A stretch of 64,000 nt of DNA, from assembly GCF_000148995.1 (NCBI RefSeq), contig NZ_GL538352.1, forward strand, positions 1,133,178 through 1,197,177, written 5' to 3'. This stretch comes from Listeria grayi DSM 20601. GTDB taxonomy: Bacteria; Bacillota; Bacilli; Lactobacillales; Listeriaceae. Made by a program: the position numbers and the translations under genes. Positions 38,225 to 48,629 of this stretch are shown piece after piece. Each line of letters starts with the position of its first letter. The stretch's first letter is position 1. The notes below the pieces were generated by a model that did not search any database, was not told the DNA's origin, and saw nothing but the letters and a program-made list of their open reading frames with translations.

Positions 38225-38902
38225 TTAAAAATCGGAGTTATTTCCTGTATCGACTGTTGGCAAGATGACCGTGTCACCCTTTTCGAGCCCTTTAGTGATC
38301 TCAATGTTATCTTCGTTATGAAGACCGGTCTCAACGAATTTTTTAACTTGTTTTGTTTTACCGTCTTTGTTTTTCTTCGGAACGTAAACATAGTATTTGT
38401 CATCGTCATTTTTTTGGACAGCTTCGATCGGTACGTAGATCGCGTGTTTGTTTTCATGCACAAGGATCGACGCATCTGCGGTCATGCCGGCTTTCAATTT
38501 ATCTTTTTTGTCGAGTGAGATCGTTACTTTGAAGGAAGAAACACCATTTTGGACTTGACCTTGTTTTGCAATTTCTTTTACTTTTCCTGTGTATGTTTTG
38601 TTAGGAATAGCAGCAACAGAAATTTTCACTTTTTGATCTTTTTTGATATCGGGAATATCCAATTCATCCATTTGCGCCACTAGCTGTAATTTATCATAAT
38701 CCGGCAGCTGTTGATTTTCAGGACTGATAGCACCGGTTCCCGTCGCATTGATCTTCATGTCGCCTTGTTTTACTTTTGTTGTTACTAGCTTGCTGGTACC
38801 TGAGGCATCATCTTTTTTGTTCATTGCAAAAAACAGTCCGATTCCACCAACTACTACCACGATAATAATGATAGTGATTAACCATTTGATCCATTTTTTC
38901 AT
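38225..38902 (-). CDS. membrane fusion protein (HlyD/RND-type adaptor)
   Basis: A 225-residue adaptor with one N-terminal membrane anchor (about 7-27) and a beta-barrel domain (VAQMDELDIPDIKKDQKVKISVAAIPNKTYTGKVKEIA). It is shorter than Gram-negative HlyD: the coiled-coil hairpin and lipoyl part are reduced (only TGAISPENQQLPDY is left). It probably guides substrate through the cell wall for the ABC exporter. First gene of the operon; AGGAGG 7 nt before ATG. Confidence 0.9.
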   Translation of the reverse strand: MKKWIKWLITIIIIVVVVGGIGLFFAMNKKDDASGTSKLVTTKVKQGDMKINATGTGAISPENQQLPDYDKLQLVAQMDELDIPDIKKDQKVKISVAAIPNKTYTGKVKEIAKQGQVQNGVSSFKVTISLDKKDKLKAGMTADASILVHENKHAIYVPIEAVQKNDDDKYYVYVPKKNKDGKTKQVKKFVETGLHNEDNIEITKGLEKGDTVILPTVDTGNNSDF

Positions 38903-39057
38903 TTTGCTTCCTCCTACTTATCTAGCATGATTGTTCGATTTTTATACTTTCTTATTTTATCATATAAGTTGAAAATACTACGTAAGGCGTTAGACTGAAT
39001 TTCGGGGCCTGACCCGTTAAAATATGATATGATAAGGTAAAAAAGGGGCCTTTTGTT

Positions 39058-39633
39058 ATGACTTATTTCGGTCTGGTCGCGGTTGCTTGTTATTTTATTC
39101 ACATTTTTGTTGGTAATGCTTACTTTCCTCATTATGATCCTAAACGGCAAGCCGTCAGTGAATTGACTGCTCGCTACTCTCCTTCCCGTAAAAAGGCTGT
39201 TCTCTTTGCTGATCTATACGGATTATTCAGCACGCTCTTCAGTATCTTTTTCCTTATAGCGGTCTTTGATCAGTCATTCGGCATCGCACTTCGGCTTGCA
39301 GCGATCTTTCTCAGCGGGATGTGCTTCATTTCTTTTATTGGCTATCGGCTCTTTCCCCTTACAAAGTCGCATAATCGGATGCACTTGGTCGTGACTGCTT
39401 TTGTCGTAGCACTGACGATCTTAGCATTGATTTTCTTTATGATTGGTTTCATACATATACACGTGGCGTTATTTAGTGTCACGCTTTTTGTTATGCTCTT
39501 GCTGCTCATTGGGGCGATGTTGACAAATCTCCTCCCAACACAGTACTTCGGAATTGCGGAGCGGATCAACGCTTACAGCACCGTTCTTTATATTGCTATA
39601 CTTGCAGTTTGGAGCCATTGGCTGTTTATATGA
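39058..39633 (+). CDS. DUF998-type integral membrane protein
   Basis: A 191-residue membrane protein with about six hydrophobic segments. The N-terminal pattern HIFVGNAYFPHYDPKRQAVSELTAR resembles the DUF998 family, whose function is unknown. The ATG at 39058 is 9 nt after AAGGGG. It is divergent from the exporter operon and upstream of the MarR gene, with which it may not be co-transcribed because a promoter and operator lie between. Confidence 0.7.
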   Translation: MTYFGLVAVACYFIHIFVGNAYFPHYDPKRQAVSELTARYSPSRKKAVLFADLYGLFSTLFSIFFLIAVFDQSFGIALRLAAIFLSGMCFISFIGYRLFPLTKSHNRMHLVVTAFVVALTILALIFFMIGFIHIHVALFSVTLFVMLLLLIGAMLTNLLPTQYFGIAERINAYSTVLYIAILAVWSHWLFI

Positions 39634-39678
39634 GCAGAAAGGTTGTCAAATTTCACTTTACCCGTTAGACTTTATATA

Positions 39679-39696
39679 TAGTTTAGTTCTAAACTA
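39679..39696. promoter_or_regulatory. perfect 8-2-8 palindromic operator of the MarR-type operon
   Basis: TAGTTTAG-TT-CTAAACTA lies 21 nt upstream of the marR start, overlapping the -10 (TATATA, 39675-39680) of a promoter with TTCACT 17 bp upstream. A perfect dyad over the transcription start is the expected site for autorepression by the MarR protein encoded next to it. Confidence 0.75.
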
Positions 39697-39717
39697 ATAA
39701 CGAAAGCAGGGATTTCT

Positions 39718-40179
39718 TTGGCAAATTCACTTTCTAAACCGGAAAGGCAGAAGCTAGCAACATGGTTTCGCATGGTTCGGTTTATCAATCAAAGCAATAA
39801 TCACTCCAATGATTTTCTCAAACAATTCGGACTCACGGTCTCTCAATTCGATATGCTCAACCAGATCTTGCTTCATCAGCCACTCACGCAGAAAGAACTG
39901 GCGGAGCATTTGATCATTAGCAAGGGCGGGATCTCACAAATGGTGAAAAAACTAGAAGATAATGGTTGGATCACTAGAGAGAAAAAAGCCACGCAGAAAT
40001 ATCTGACATTGACCTTGGCTGGTCAACAGCTGATGGATAAGTGTCAATTGCAGCAAGCACGCTTTCAAGCGGCTATGTTTGATGGCTTATCCGCTGATGA
40101 GAACGAAGCACTGGCACAAATCGTCAGAAAGTTAAATAACCAACTAAAAGAAAAAGGAGTTGTCCATTATGTCGAATGA
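39718..40179 (+). CDS. MarR-family repressor (MhqR-like)
   Basis: A 153-residue MarR protein with winged-helix recognition region LTQKELAEHLIISKGGISQMVKKLEDNGWITREKK (about 64-98). Two genes downstream encode a ring-cleaving-dioxygenase-like and a hydrolase-like protein, the contents of the Bacillus MhqR (quinone-responsive) regulon. TTG start behind AGGGA. Its end overlaps the next gene by 11 bp. No Cys is obvious as a redox switch. Confidence 0.85.
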   Translation: MANSLSKPERQKLATWFRMVRFINQSNNHSNDFLKQFGLTVSQFDMLNQILLHQPLTQKELAEHLIISKGGISQMVKKLEDNGWITREKKATQKYLTLTLAGQQLMDKCQLQQARFQAAMFDGLSADENEALAQIVRKLNNQLKEKGVVHYVE

Positions 40180-41131
40180 ACAATTAAAAGGTATCCACCA
40201 TATTACAGCAATGACCAGCAGCGCAGAAAAAAATTATCATTTCTTTACAGAAGTTTTAGGCATTCGCCTTGTCAAGAAAACAGTCAACCAAGATGATATC
40301 CAAACGTATCACACTTTCTTCGCCGATGATGTGGCTAGTCCCGGAACCGACATGACCTTTTTCGATTTCCCAAATAACCCCAAAGGCAAAGCTGGGACAA
40401 ACTCGATCTCCCGCAGTGGCTTTCGCGTTCCGTCCGACGAAGCGCTGACATACTGGATCGATCGCTTTGATCAGTTTCACGTGAAACACGAAGGTATTTC
40501 TACCCTGCTCGGTAAAAAAATGATTCGTTTTGTTGACGCGGATGAGCAAGCTTATCAACTCGTTTCGGATGAAGGGCAACCAGGTGTGGAAGCTGGTATC
40601 CCTTGGAAAAAAGGGCCGGTCCCCGCAGAATATGGGATCGTTGGACTTGGACCAGTCGAGATCACGATCAGTTATTTATCAGTAATGGAATCTTGGCTAG
40701 TGAATGTATTGGGCTTTCAAAAAGTAGCAGTGGAAGGGAACAAGCATTTATATGAAGTTGGTAAAGGCGGCAACGGTGGGCAAGTGATCCTTGTCGAGGA
40801 CAAAGACAGCGTAGCGGCGGTTCCTGGATATGGTGAAGTCCACCACGTTGCTTTCCGCGTAGAAGACCGCGCAGCATTGGATAGCTGGATCAATAAGCTT
40901 GCCGAAATGGATTTGCCGAACTCGGGCTATGTGAACCGTTTTTACTTTGAATCCTTGTATGTCCGAGTAGGTCATATCTTGTTTGAATTTGCAACAGACG
41001 GCCCAGGATTTATGCAGGATGAGCCCTATGAAAAGCTTGGTGAAAAATTATCGTTGCCTCCTTTCTTGGAACCTAAACGCCAAGAGATCGAGCGAGCAGT
41101 ACGGCCATTTGATACGAGCCGAAAGGAGTGA
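40169..41131 (+). CDS. ring-cleaving dioxygenase / glyoxalase-fold protein (MhqO/MhqA type)
   Basis: A 320-residue tandem vicinal-oxygen-chelate protein: GIHHITAMTSSAEKNYHFFTEVLGIRLVKKTVNQDD in the first module and HHVAFRVEDRAALDSWINKLAE in the second. The conserved His/His/Glu metal ligands seem present (HHIT, HHVAF, FEFATDGPGF). Related Bacillus MhqO/MhqE proteins act on hydroquinones or catechols. ATG at 40169, overlapping marR, with AAAAGGAG upstream. Confidence 0.88.
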   Translation: MSNEQLKGIHHITAMTSSAEKNYHFFTEVLGIRLVKKTVNQDDIQTYHTFFADDVASPGTDMTFFDFPNNPKGKAGTNSISRSGFRVPSDEALTYWIDRFDQFHVKHEGISTLLGKKMIRFVDADEQAYQLVSDEGQPGVEAGIPWKKGPVPAEYGIVGLGPVEITISYLSVMESWLVNVLGFQKVAVEGNKHLYEVGKGGNGGQVILVEDKDSVAAVPGYGEVHHVAFRVEDRAALDSWINKLAEMDLPNSGYVNRFYFESLYVRVGHILFEFATDGPGFMQDEPYEKLGEKLSLPPFLEPKRQEIERAVRPFDTSRKE

Positions 41132-41136
41132 CCGCA

Positions 41137-41763
41137 ATGGAACATGTTTATCGTGCGGGGGATCCCTCCAAACCGACATTGATCCTTTTACACGGCACAG
41201 GCGGCGATGAGCATTCTTTACTGGAGATCGCTTCTTTTTTAGACCCGCAGATGCCGGTCGTAAGTCTTCGTGGGACCGTCAGCGAAAATGGGGCGCTGCG
41301 CTTTTTCCGGCGTTTCGCAGAAGGCAATTTCGACTGGGAAAGCATCGAGAAAAATACAGATGAGCTGCTTGACACACTCCGTTCGCTCGCTGAGCATTAC
41401 GCTTTTTCTTTGGAAAACACGATTATCGTCGGCTATTCCAACGGCGCAAACATCGGAGCACATTTATTCCTAAGCCGTGATAAGGCACCGATCAAGCGTG
41501 GTATCTTCTTCCACCCGATGTTTTTGGGTAAGGATGCGGCGAGTTTTTCATTAGCGGATAAAGAAGTCTGGCTATCAAATGGCGAACACGATCCGCTGCT
41601 GCCTGCCGGGAATTTTGAGCAGCTGACGACGGCGTTTGAAAAGCGACGTGCAGCAGTCGTTCCCTTCTATACTTCGCAAGGTCATCAGCTGCTTTCCAGC
41701 GAACTGAAAGCGGCAAAAGAGTGGCTTATTTGTTTGTTCGATATAATTTTTCCAGCAATGTAA
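41137..41763 (+). CDS. alpha/beta hydrolase, carboxylesterase (MhqD type)
   Basis: A 208-residue alpha/beta hydrolase: oxyanion LLHGTGGDEHSLLEIA at the N-terminus, nucleophile elbow GYSNGA (GXSXG), Asp in WLSNGEHDPLLPA and His in TSQGHQLLS. This is the phospholipase/carboxylesterase subclass of MhqD. ATG at 41137 is 8 nt after AAAGGAG and is coupled to the upstream gene. It converges on the next gene with a 38-bp antisense overlap. Confidence 0.88.
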   Translation: MEHVYRAGDPSKPTLILLHGTGGDEHSLLEIASFLDPQMPVVSLRGTVSENGALRFFRRFAEGNFDWESIEKNTDELLDTLRSLAEHYAFSLENTIIVGYSNGANIGAHLFLSRDKAPIKRGIFFHPMFLGKDAASFSLADKEVWLSNGEHDPLLPAGNFEQLTTAFEKRRAAVVPFYTSQGHQLLSSELKAAKEWLICLFDIIFPAM

Positions 41764-42355
41764 GATAACGACTCAGTAATGACTCTGGTTCATCGATCTG
41801 CTGTTTCTCTATTACAAAACCTATTCCTAAGCCATTTCCTGCTTTCATTTCTTCGCAAAAACTTCCATGATCCTTCCATTTCAAGAACGGATCATACTCC
41901 TTTCGGTCAGAAATCCAGCACACAGCCTCTGCAAAAGCAGCATCATTCTCGATCTGTTTTAGGGCAATCATTAGCCGCTCGTTATGCGTGAAAACAGAAA
42001 TCGGTGAAGTGGCTGCTTTATAAGGTCGCCATTCCACACCGATTTTCAAATATTGATGATTCCAAAGCAGTGAGATACACGTCGCCTCTTTCATCCGCAA
42101 TGGGCTTTTGAACGTCGCATAAAAGTGTCCTTTCAGCTGCCAACCATTGGTCCAGCTTTCGATGTAAGGTTTTGCCAAGTCATCACTGGTTCGAGTTTCA
42201 TAAATAGCCAAAATAAGCTGCTTCCATTTATTCCAAAGCTTTTGCTGTCTGGTCTTGATGCTATCGATCTGTTCGCTTGTATAAAGCTGTTTCAGCTGTT
42301 TGAATTGCTTGATGCCTAGGTCTAATTGGGTAAAGTCTTGTTCGGTCATCTCCAT
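41726..42355 (-). CDS. conserved hypothetical protein (possibly HI_0552 family)
   Basis: A 209-residue soluble protein, rich in aromatic residues, with segments such as SWTNGWQLKGHFYATFKS and LKIGVEWRPYKAA. I do not recognise it surely; length and some motifs recall the HI_0552 family of unknown function. ATG region has no strong Shine-Dalgarno upstream of the second ATG. The stop lies 38 bp inside the end of the mhqD-like gene on the other strand, and it is followed by ahpF in the same direction on the far side of a terminator. Confidence 0.6.
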   Translation of the reverse strand: MEMTEQDFTQLDLGIKQFKQLKQLYTSEQIDSIKTRQQKLWNKWKQLILAIYETRTSDDLAKPYIESWTNGWQLKGHFYATFKSPLRMKEATCISLLWNHQYLKIGVEWRPYKAATSPISVFTHNERLMIALKQIENDAAFAEAVCWISDRKEYDPFLKWKDHGSFCEEMKAGNGLGIGFVIEKQQIDEPESLLSRYLTLLEKLYRTNK

Positions 42356-42388
42356 ATGTCCACCCTGCCTTATCTAGAATAAAATCCA

Positions 42389-42422
42389 AAAGCCTCCTGA
42401 AAACGAATTTCAAGAGGCCTTT
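42389..42422 (-). terminator. terminator of ahpF
   Basis: Imperfect stem AAGCCTCCTGAAAA / TTTCAAGAGGCCTT with loop of 4-5 nt and T4 on the minus strand, just past the ahpF stop. Confidence 0.7.
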
Positions 42423-42427
42423 AAGCG

Positions 42428-43957
42428 TTAATAATTTCTGATCAAATAGTCAAATGCTCCTAATGCCGCAGTGGCTCCAGAGCCCATTGAGATAATGATC
42501 TGTTTATAGGCAGCATCTGTGCAGTCTCCTGCAGCAAACACGCCTGGAATATTGGTTGCCCCTTGCTTGTCGGTCAAGATCTCACCCATTTTATTGCGTT
42601 CTACGGTTCCGTCCAGCCAGGCTGTGTTCGGCATAAGACCAATCAGTATAAAGACACCTTGAACGTCCAGATGGACTTCCGTTCCAGTTTCACGGTCGCT
42701 GTAAGTAAGCCCATTCACTGTATTTTCACCAGTGATTTCTTTTGTTTGAACATTTGTCAAAACAGTAACATTTGGCAGAGAATGCAGCCGTTCTTGCAAC
42801 ACTCTATCCGCTTTTAGTTCCGGTAGAAATTCCAACACTGTAACGTGTTTTACGATACCCGCAAGATCGATCGCTGCCTCGATTCCTGAGTTACCACCGC
42901 CAATAACAGCTACATCTTTGTCAGCAAACAGCGGCCCATCGCAATGCGGACAGTAAGCCACACCTTTATTCTTAAATTCCGTTTCGCCAGGAACGCCGAT
43001 TTTGCGCCAACTTGCGCCAGTGGACACGATCGCCGTCTTACTTTTAAGAACGGCTCCGCTTTCCAGCGTCACTTCGACCAACTCTTTTTTCTCCAGTTTA
43101 GCAGAGCGTTGCGACTTCATGATATCGACATCATAGGCGTTTACATGCTCTTCCACAGAAGCCATTAACTTAGGTCCTTCGGTATACTTAGTGCCGATCA
43201 AATTTTCAATACCTAATGTATCCATCACTTGACCGCCAAAATTGTCAACTACCATACCCGTTCGAATACCTTTACGAGCTGCATAGATCGCCGCACTCGC
43301 TCCGGCAGGTCCGCCACCCACGATCAAAACGTCGTAAGGTTCTTTTTCGGAAAGGTTTTCCACAGGTGCTGTGCTGCCTAATTTTGTAAGGATCTCTTCA
43401 ATCGTTGTCCGGCCGCTGGTAAAAGATTCACCGTTGACATAGACAGTTGGTACAGCCATGATCCCTTTTGCTTCTACTTCTGCTTTGAACATCGAACCGT
43501 CTGTCATCGTGTGGGAGATATTTGGGTTCAGTACACTCATGATATTCAGTGCTTGCACGACGTCCGGGCAATTATGGCACGTCAAGCTGATATAAGAATC
43601 GAAGTGATAAGGCACACTGATCGCTTCGATCTGACTTTTCACACTTTCGTCGATCTTTGGTGCCCGGCCGCTTACCTGTAATAAAGCCAGTACAAGCGAA
43701 GTAAATTCATGGCCTAGCGGAATGCCGGCAAAGACAATACCCGTTGCCTCCTCTGGGCGATCTACGCTAAAACTAGGGACTTTTTCAGAAGTACCCGCTT
43801 CGACTGTGATCTTGGTCGACATTGCTGCGATTTCTTCCACGAATTGAAGCAGTTTTTGAGAGTTTTCATCTTCGCCGACACTTGGTTTCAGAACGATCGG
43901 GTTTTCTAGCAATTCAAGGTATTGCGCTAATTGCGCCTTTATATCTGCATCTAACAT
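42428..43957 (-). CDS. ahpF: alkyl hydroperoxide reductase subunit F
   Basis: NADH-dependent flavoprotein that reduces AhpC. Of 509 residues, about 1-195 are two thioredoxin-like folds with the CXXC of TCHNCPDVV (near 129), and the rest is a TrxR-like part: FAD site [19 protein letters not shown], redox site CPHC, NADH site [12 protein letters not shown], and the C-terminal [10 protein letters not shown]. It follows ahpC by 13 nt in an ahpCF operon. I do not recall ahpF from L. monocytogenes EGD-e, so this may be a lineage difference. Confidence 0.95.
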   Translation of the reverse strand: MLDADIKAQLAQYLELLENPIVLKPSVGEDENSQKLLQFVEEIAAMSTKITVEAGTSEKVPSFSVDRPEEATGIVFAGIPLGHEFTSLVLALLQVSGRAPKIDESVKSQIEAISVPYHFDSYISLTCHNCPDVVQALNIMSVLNPNISHTMTDGSMFKAEVEAKGIMAVPTVYVNGESFTSGRTTIEEILTKLGSTAPVENLSEKEPYDVLIVGGGPAGASAAIYAARKGIRTGMVVDNFGGQVMDTLGIENLIGTKYTEGPKLMASVEEHVNAYDVDIMKSQRSAKLEKKELVEVTLESGAVLKSKTAIVSTGASWRKIGVPGETEFKNKGVAYCPHCDGPLFADKDVAVIGGGNSGIEAAIDLAGIVKHVTVLEFLPELKADRVLQERLHSLPNVTVLTNVQTKEITGENTVNGLTYSDRETGTEVHLDVQGVFILIGLMPNTAWLDGTVERNKMGEILTDKQGATNIPGVFAAGDCTDAAYKQIIISMGSGATAALGAFDYLIRNY

Positions 43958-43970
43958 CTATTCGCGCTCC

Positions 43971-44534
43971 TTAAATTTTGCCCACTAGGTCAAGACTTGG
44001 TTTCAGCGTATCCGCGCCTTCTTTCCATTTTGCCGGACATACTTCACCCGGATTGTTGCGTACGTATTGCGCTGCTCTGATTTTATCGACTAAAATACTA
44101 GCATCACGGCCGATACCATCTGCATTGATCTCAACAGTTTGAACGATTCCTTCTGGATCAATGATAAAAGTTCCGCGTTGAGCCAGACCTTCTTCTTCAT
44201 CTAATACATCAAAAATGCGTGATATCTGATGAGATGGATCGCCAATCATTATGTACTCGATTTTGCTGATCGCATCGGAGTTGTCGTGCCATGCTTTATG
44301 TGTAAAGTGTGTATCAGTGGAAACAGAATATACTTCTACACCTAATTCCTGAAGTGTTTTATATTGATCTTGCAGGTCTTCCAATTCTGTAGGGCAGACA
44401 AATGTGAAGTCGGCTGGGTAAAAACAAACGACATTCCACTTTCCTTTAAAATCTTCAGAAGATACGTCGATAAATTCACCCTTCTGATATGCTTTTGCTG
44501 CGAAAGCTTCTACTTCTTTTCCTATTAATGACAT
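43971..44534 (-). CDS. ahpC: alkyl hydroperoxide reductase subunit C (2-Cys peroxiredoxin)
   Basis: Reduces H2O2 and organic peroxides using AhpF. The 187 residues contain the peroxidatic Cys in [14 protein letters not shown] (about 47) and the resolving Cys in [11 protein letters not shown] (about 166). First gene of ahpCF; strong promoter at 44606-44634 and a PerR-like site at 44660-44674. Confidence 0.97.
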   Translation of the reverse strand: MSLIGKEVEAFAAKAYQKGEFIDVSSEDFKGKWNVVCFYPADFTFVCPTELEDLQDQYKTLQELGVEVYSVSTDTHFTHKAWHDNSDAISKIEYIMIGDPSHQISRIFDVLDEEEGLAQRGTFIIDPEGIVQTVEINADGIGRDASILVDKIRAAQYVRNNPGEVCPAKWKEGADTLKPSLDLVGKI

Positions 44535-44605
44535 GTTGATTCCTCCCGTGTATATGATTTATGAATGTTTGTTCAACTTATATCAAAGTAGAACATCCAA
44601 CTTAA

Positions 44606-44634
44606 ATTATCAAGGTGAACGGAAAAAATGTCAA
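44606..44634 (-). promoter_or_regulatory. ahpC promoter
   Basis: Minus strand TTGACA (44629-44634), 17-bp spacer, GATAAT (44606-44611), about 70 nt upstream of ahpC. Confidence 0.8.
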
Positions 44635-44659
44635 GGAGCTTTTTATAATATTTACTATT

Positions 44660-44674
44660 TTATAATTACTATCA
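44660..44674. promoter_or_regulatory. PerR-box-like site upstream of ahpC
   Basis: TTATAATTACTATCA matches the PerR/Fur-type consensus TTATAATNATTATAA in 12 of 14 defined positions. It lies 25 bp upstream of the -35, farther than a typical repressor site, and the area is AT-rich. ahpCF is under PerR in Bacillus. Confidence 0.4.
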
Positions 44675-44754
44675 TTATAGTGTCAGACTATGTATATCGG
44701 GATTCTATCTTTTGATTTCTCATCTCAATAATTTTTTTCTCATTTACATTTCCA

Positions 44755-44784
44755 CAAAAAAAGCGTGACGAGGATCGCCACGCT
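44755..44784 (-). terminator. intrinsic terminator of purR
   Basis: Stem AGCGTG / CACGCT, extended by a bulged C-G pair, followed by T-run on the minus strand. Confidence 0.8.
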
Positions 44785-44801
44785 GTCTTTCGTATTTAAA
44801 A

Positions 44802-45620
44802 TCAATAATTAAAATAATTACCTTCCACAACTTCGATCTGTCTTTCCTTCACATTCACGTTCTTGATTTTTACCAACGACAAATAGTCATCTACCAGTCG
44901 TTCTTCTGCATACTCTGATTCTGCCAGAACACCGATCCCTACTAGGTTCGCATTGAATTCTTCCAACAGATTTTTCATGCCGTTAACTGTACCGCCTGCT
45001 TTCATGAAGTCATCCACAATTACAACGTTGGAGCCTTCTGGCAAGCTGCGTTTCGACAATTCCATTTTTTCGATTCGTTTGGAAGAGCCGGACACATAAT
45101 TGATACTGACGGTCGAGCCTTCTGTTACTTTGCTATCCCGGCGCACGATCACAAACGGTACGCTCAGATGCTCCGCCACTGCTTGAGCGATTGGTATTCC
45201 TTTCGTTGCTACGGTCATGATCGCATCGATTTTCTTGTTATTGAACTTGGTCGCGATGATCTTGCCGATCGCTTCGAGTGTCGTCGGCTCGCCTAATAAA
45301 TCAGACAGGTAAAGATAGCCGCCTGGAAGCAAGCGCTCTGGCTCAGCGATTCGGTTACATAATGTATGAATAAAGTCTAATACCATTGCATTGTCGGCGA
45401 TTGAGATATAACGGACTCCACCGGCCGCTCCCGGCACTGTTTCTAATGTACCGATACCGCGGTCTTCAAATGTCTTTTTAATGATGACTAAATCTTCACT
45501 GATGGAAGATTTGGCAGAACTGTACCGCTCCGCAAACATCGTTAAAGGAACCAGTTTACGCGGATGGGACAATAAAAATTGTGTCATATCGATCAAACGC
45601 TCACTACGCCGAATTTTCAT
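44802..45620 (-). CDS. purR: purine operon repressor PurR
   Basis: A 272-residue regulator with an N-terminal winged helix (SERLIDMTQFLLSHPRKLVPLTMFAERYSSAKSSISEDL) and a C-terminal PRT-like domain that binds PRPP or (p)ppGpp (VVIVDDFMKAGGT). It controls purine synthesis genes in Bacillus and Listeria. It is followed towards lower coordinates by ahpCF and preceded by ispE, the normal ispE-purR order; yabJ (ridA), usually between purR and spoVG, is missing from this stretch. Confidence 0.95.
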   Translation of the reverse strand: MKIRRSERLIDMTQFLLSHPRKLVPLTMFAERYSSAKSSISEDLVIIKKTFEDRGIGTLETVPGAAGGVRYISIADNAMVLDFIHTLCNRIAEPERLLPGGYLYLSDLLGEPTTLEAIGKIIATKFNNKKIDAIMTVATKGIPIAQAVAEHLSVPFVIVRRDSKVTEGSTVSINYVSGSSKRIEKMELSKRSLPEGSNVVIVDDFMKAGGTVNGMKNLLEEFNANLVGIGVLAESEYAEERLVDDYLSLVKIKNVNVKERQIEVVEGNYFNY

Positions 45621-45720
45621 ATTCTATCTCCTTATATACATTCCGTATATTGATTAGCATATCCGTAATTTTGTACGCTTTTTCTCATTATAAATCGTTT
45701 ACATGCTATTTGACAACTGT

Positions 45721-46575
45721 TTATTCTTTCCAAGGGTGTACCATGTAAACTTCTTCGCAAAAACCTCGCAAGCTATTATAGATCCGCTTAGCTCGCGAAT
45801 ATTGTTTTACTAATCCAAAAACCGTTGGACCACTGCCGCTCATTAGCGCAGCATCTGCTCCAAAAGCAAGCATTCGTTCTTTGATTTGTTTCACAATTGG
45901 ATTCTTTTCCAGCGTTACCGATTCTAACACATTTCCTGTCGCTGCAAAAATCTCATTTATATTTTGGTTTTCAATGCCTTGCAGTAAACGTTTGGTATTT
46001 GGATGCTCCACTTTTTCGAGATCCAGTTCTTTGTACACACCTGGGGTCGATACACTGATACTCGGTTTGGCAAGTACGATCCAGCAGCTTGGGATCATTG
46101 GCAGCGGCGTGATGATCTCCCCGCGTCCCGTTGCTAGCGCGGTACCGCCATAGAGACAAAAGGCGATGTCGGAACCGATCTCCGCACTTAGCTCTGCCAG
46201 CTGATCTAAGGATAAACCTAATCCCCATAATTCATTAAGCCCTTTCAATGTTGCAGCAGCATCGCTACTGCCTCCAGCAAGTCCTGCAGAAACCGGGATT
46301 TGTTTATCAATGACGATCCGTACGCCTTGTTTGACTTCAAATCGCTGTTTCAGAAGCACTGCTGCCTGATAAATCAAATTGCGTTTATCATCTGGAATAA
46401 AATGTGCCTTTACATCTAACAAAATCTCATCTTGTTCTGTCGCTTCCATCGTTAAACGGTCAGAAAGATCGATTGTCGTCATTACCATTTCCACCTCATG
46501 GTAACCATCTTCTCTTTTATATAAGGCATCCAATGACAAATTGATTTTAGCAGGCGCTTTGATATTTATTTTCAT
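45721..46575 (-). CDS. ispE: 4-diphosphocytidyl-2-C-methyl-D-erythritol kinase
   Basis: GHMP kinase of the MEP isoprenoid pathway. The 284-residue protein shows [26 protein letters not shown], the ATP loop [21 protein letters not shown] and the C-terminal [12 protein letters not shown]. The sequence is complete and unremarkable. It lies between veg and purR. Confidence 0.95.
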   Translation of the reverse strand: MKINIKAPAKINLSLDALYKREDGYHEVEMVMTTIDLSDRLTMEATEQDEILLDVKAHFIPDDKRNLIYQAAVLLKQRFEVKQGVRIVIDKQIPVSAGLAGGSSDAAATLKGLNELWGLGLSLDQLAELSAEIGSDIAFCLYGGTALATGRGEIITPLPMIPSCWIVLAKPSISVSTPGVYKELDLEKVEHPNTKRLLQGIENQNINEIFAATGNVLESVTLEKNPIVKQIKERMLAFGADAALMSGSGPTVFGLVKQYSRAKRIYNSLRGFCEEVYMVHPWKE

Positions 46576-46673
46576 GATCTATAAAAAGCCTCCTGACTCT
46601 TCATCCACATTTCTTTGTCTATTTTATCATAAGCATTCTGCTTTATGTAACTACTTTTTCTATTAAAAGACAG

Positions 46674-46707
46674 ATAAAAACCGAACGCAATAGATCACGC
46701 TCGGTTT
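46674..46707 (-). terminator. terminator of veg
   Basis: Stem AAACCGA / TCGGTTT with further pairing (ACG / CGT) inside and a T-rich tail on the minus strand, 6 nt past the veg stop. Confidence 0.7.
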
Positions 46708-46712
46708 CCTCA

Positions 46713-46970
46713 TTAATATGCAATTTCTTTATTATCTTCTGTAAAAACTAACTCTACTGTATCTGTTAGAATATCCGTATAACTATAGGATACTCGTTCA
46801 AAGTTGTTCTCATCTTGATTCAATTCAACAATGAAAACAGATGGGTAGGTTTCAGCTAAGATGCCACAACGTTCGATAGTTTTTTTACGACCACCGTTCG
46901 CTTTCAGTGTCAATGCTTCTCCTAATTTAGAATCTAAACTGGACTTAATACTTGCTATGGTCTTTGGCAT
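46713..46970 (-). CDS. veg: Veg family protein
   Basis: A short (85 aa) protein with the typical start [53 protein letters not shown]. In Bacillus Veg is linked to biofilm formation and spore outgrowth; the fold is a small beta-barrel. It is the usual gene between rsmA and ispE. The promoter at 47032-47060 is strong, as in Bacillus. Confidence 0.94.
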   Translation of the reverse strand: MPKTIASIKSSLDSKLGEALTLKANGGRKKTIERCGILAETYPSVFIVELNQDENNFERVSYSYTDILTDTVELVFTEDNKEIAY

Positions 46971-47031
46971 TTATTCCACCTCACTATTTCCATTGTAACA
47001 TAGCAGCTGGAATAAATCAAATAAACAAATA

Positions 47032-47060
47032 TTTTAACAGTAATTACTAGGTACTGTCAA
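47032..47060 (-). promoter_or_regulatory. veg promoter
   Basis: Minus strand TTGACA (47055-47060), 17-bp spacer, TTAAAA (47032-47037; TAAAAT at 18 bp), about 65 nt upstream of veg. Confidence 0.7.
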
Positions 47061-47085
47061 CAACAAAATGGCTTTTTTGAAAAAA

Positions 47086-48547
<1,462 letters not shown>

Positions 48548-48601
48548 ATCCGTTCCTTCTCTACTTCGCATTTGACTTTTATCATACCATAATTTGGGCA
48601 T

Positions 48602-48629
48602 AAGAAAAACAGCGCAGATCTGCGCTGTT
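48602..48629 (-). terminator. intrinsic terminator of rpfB
   Basis: A 22-nt perfect palindrome (AACAGCGCAGA half-site, 48608-48629) followed by a T-run on the minus strand; it touches the rpfB stop codon. Confidence 0.85.
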
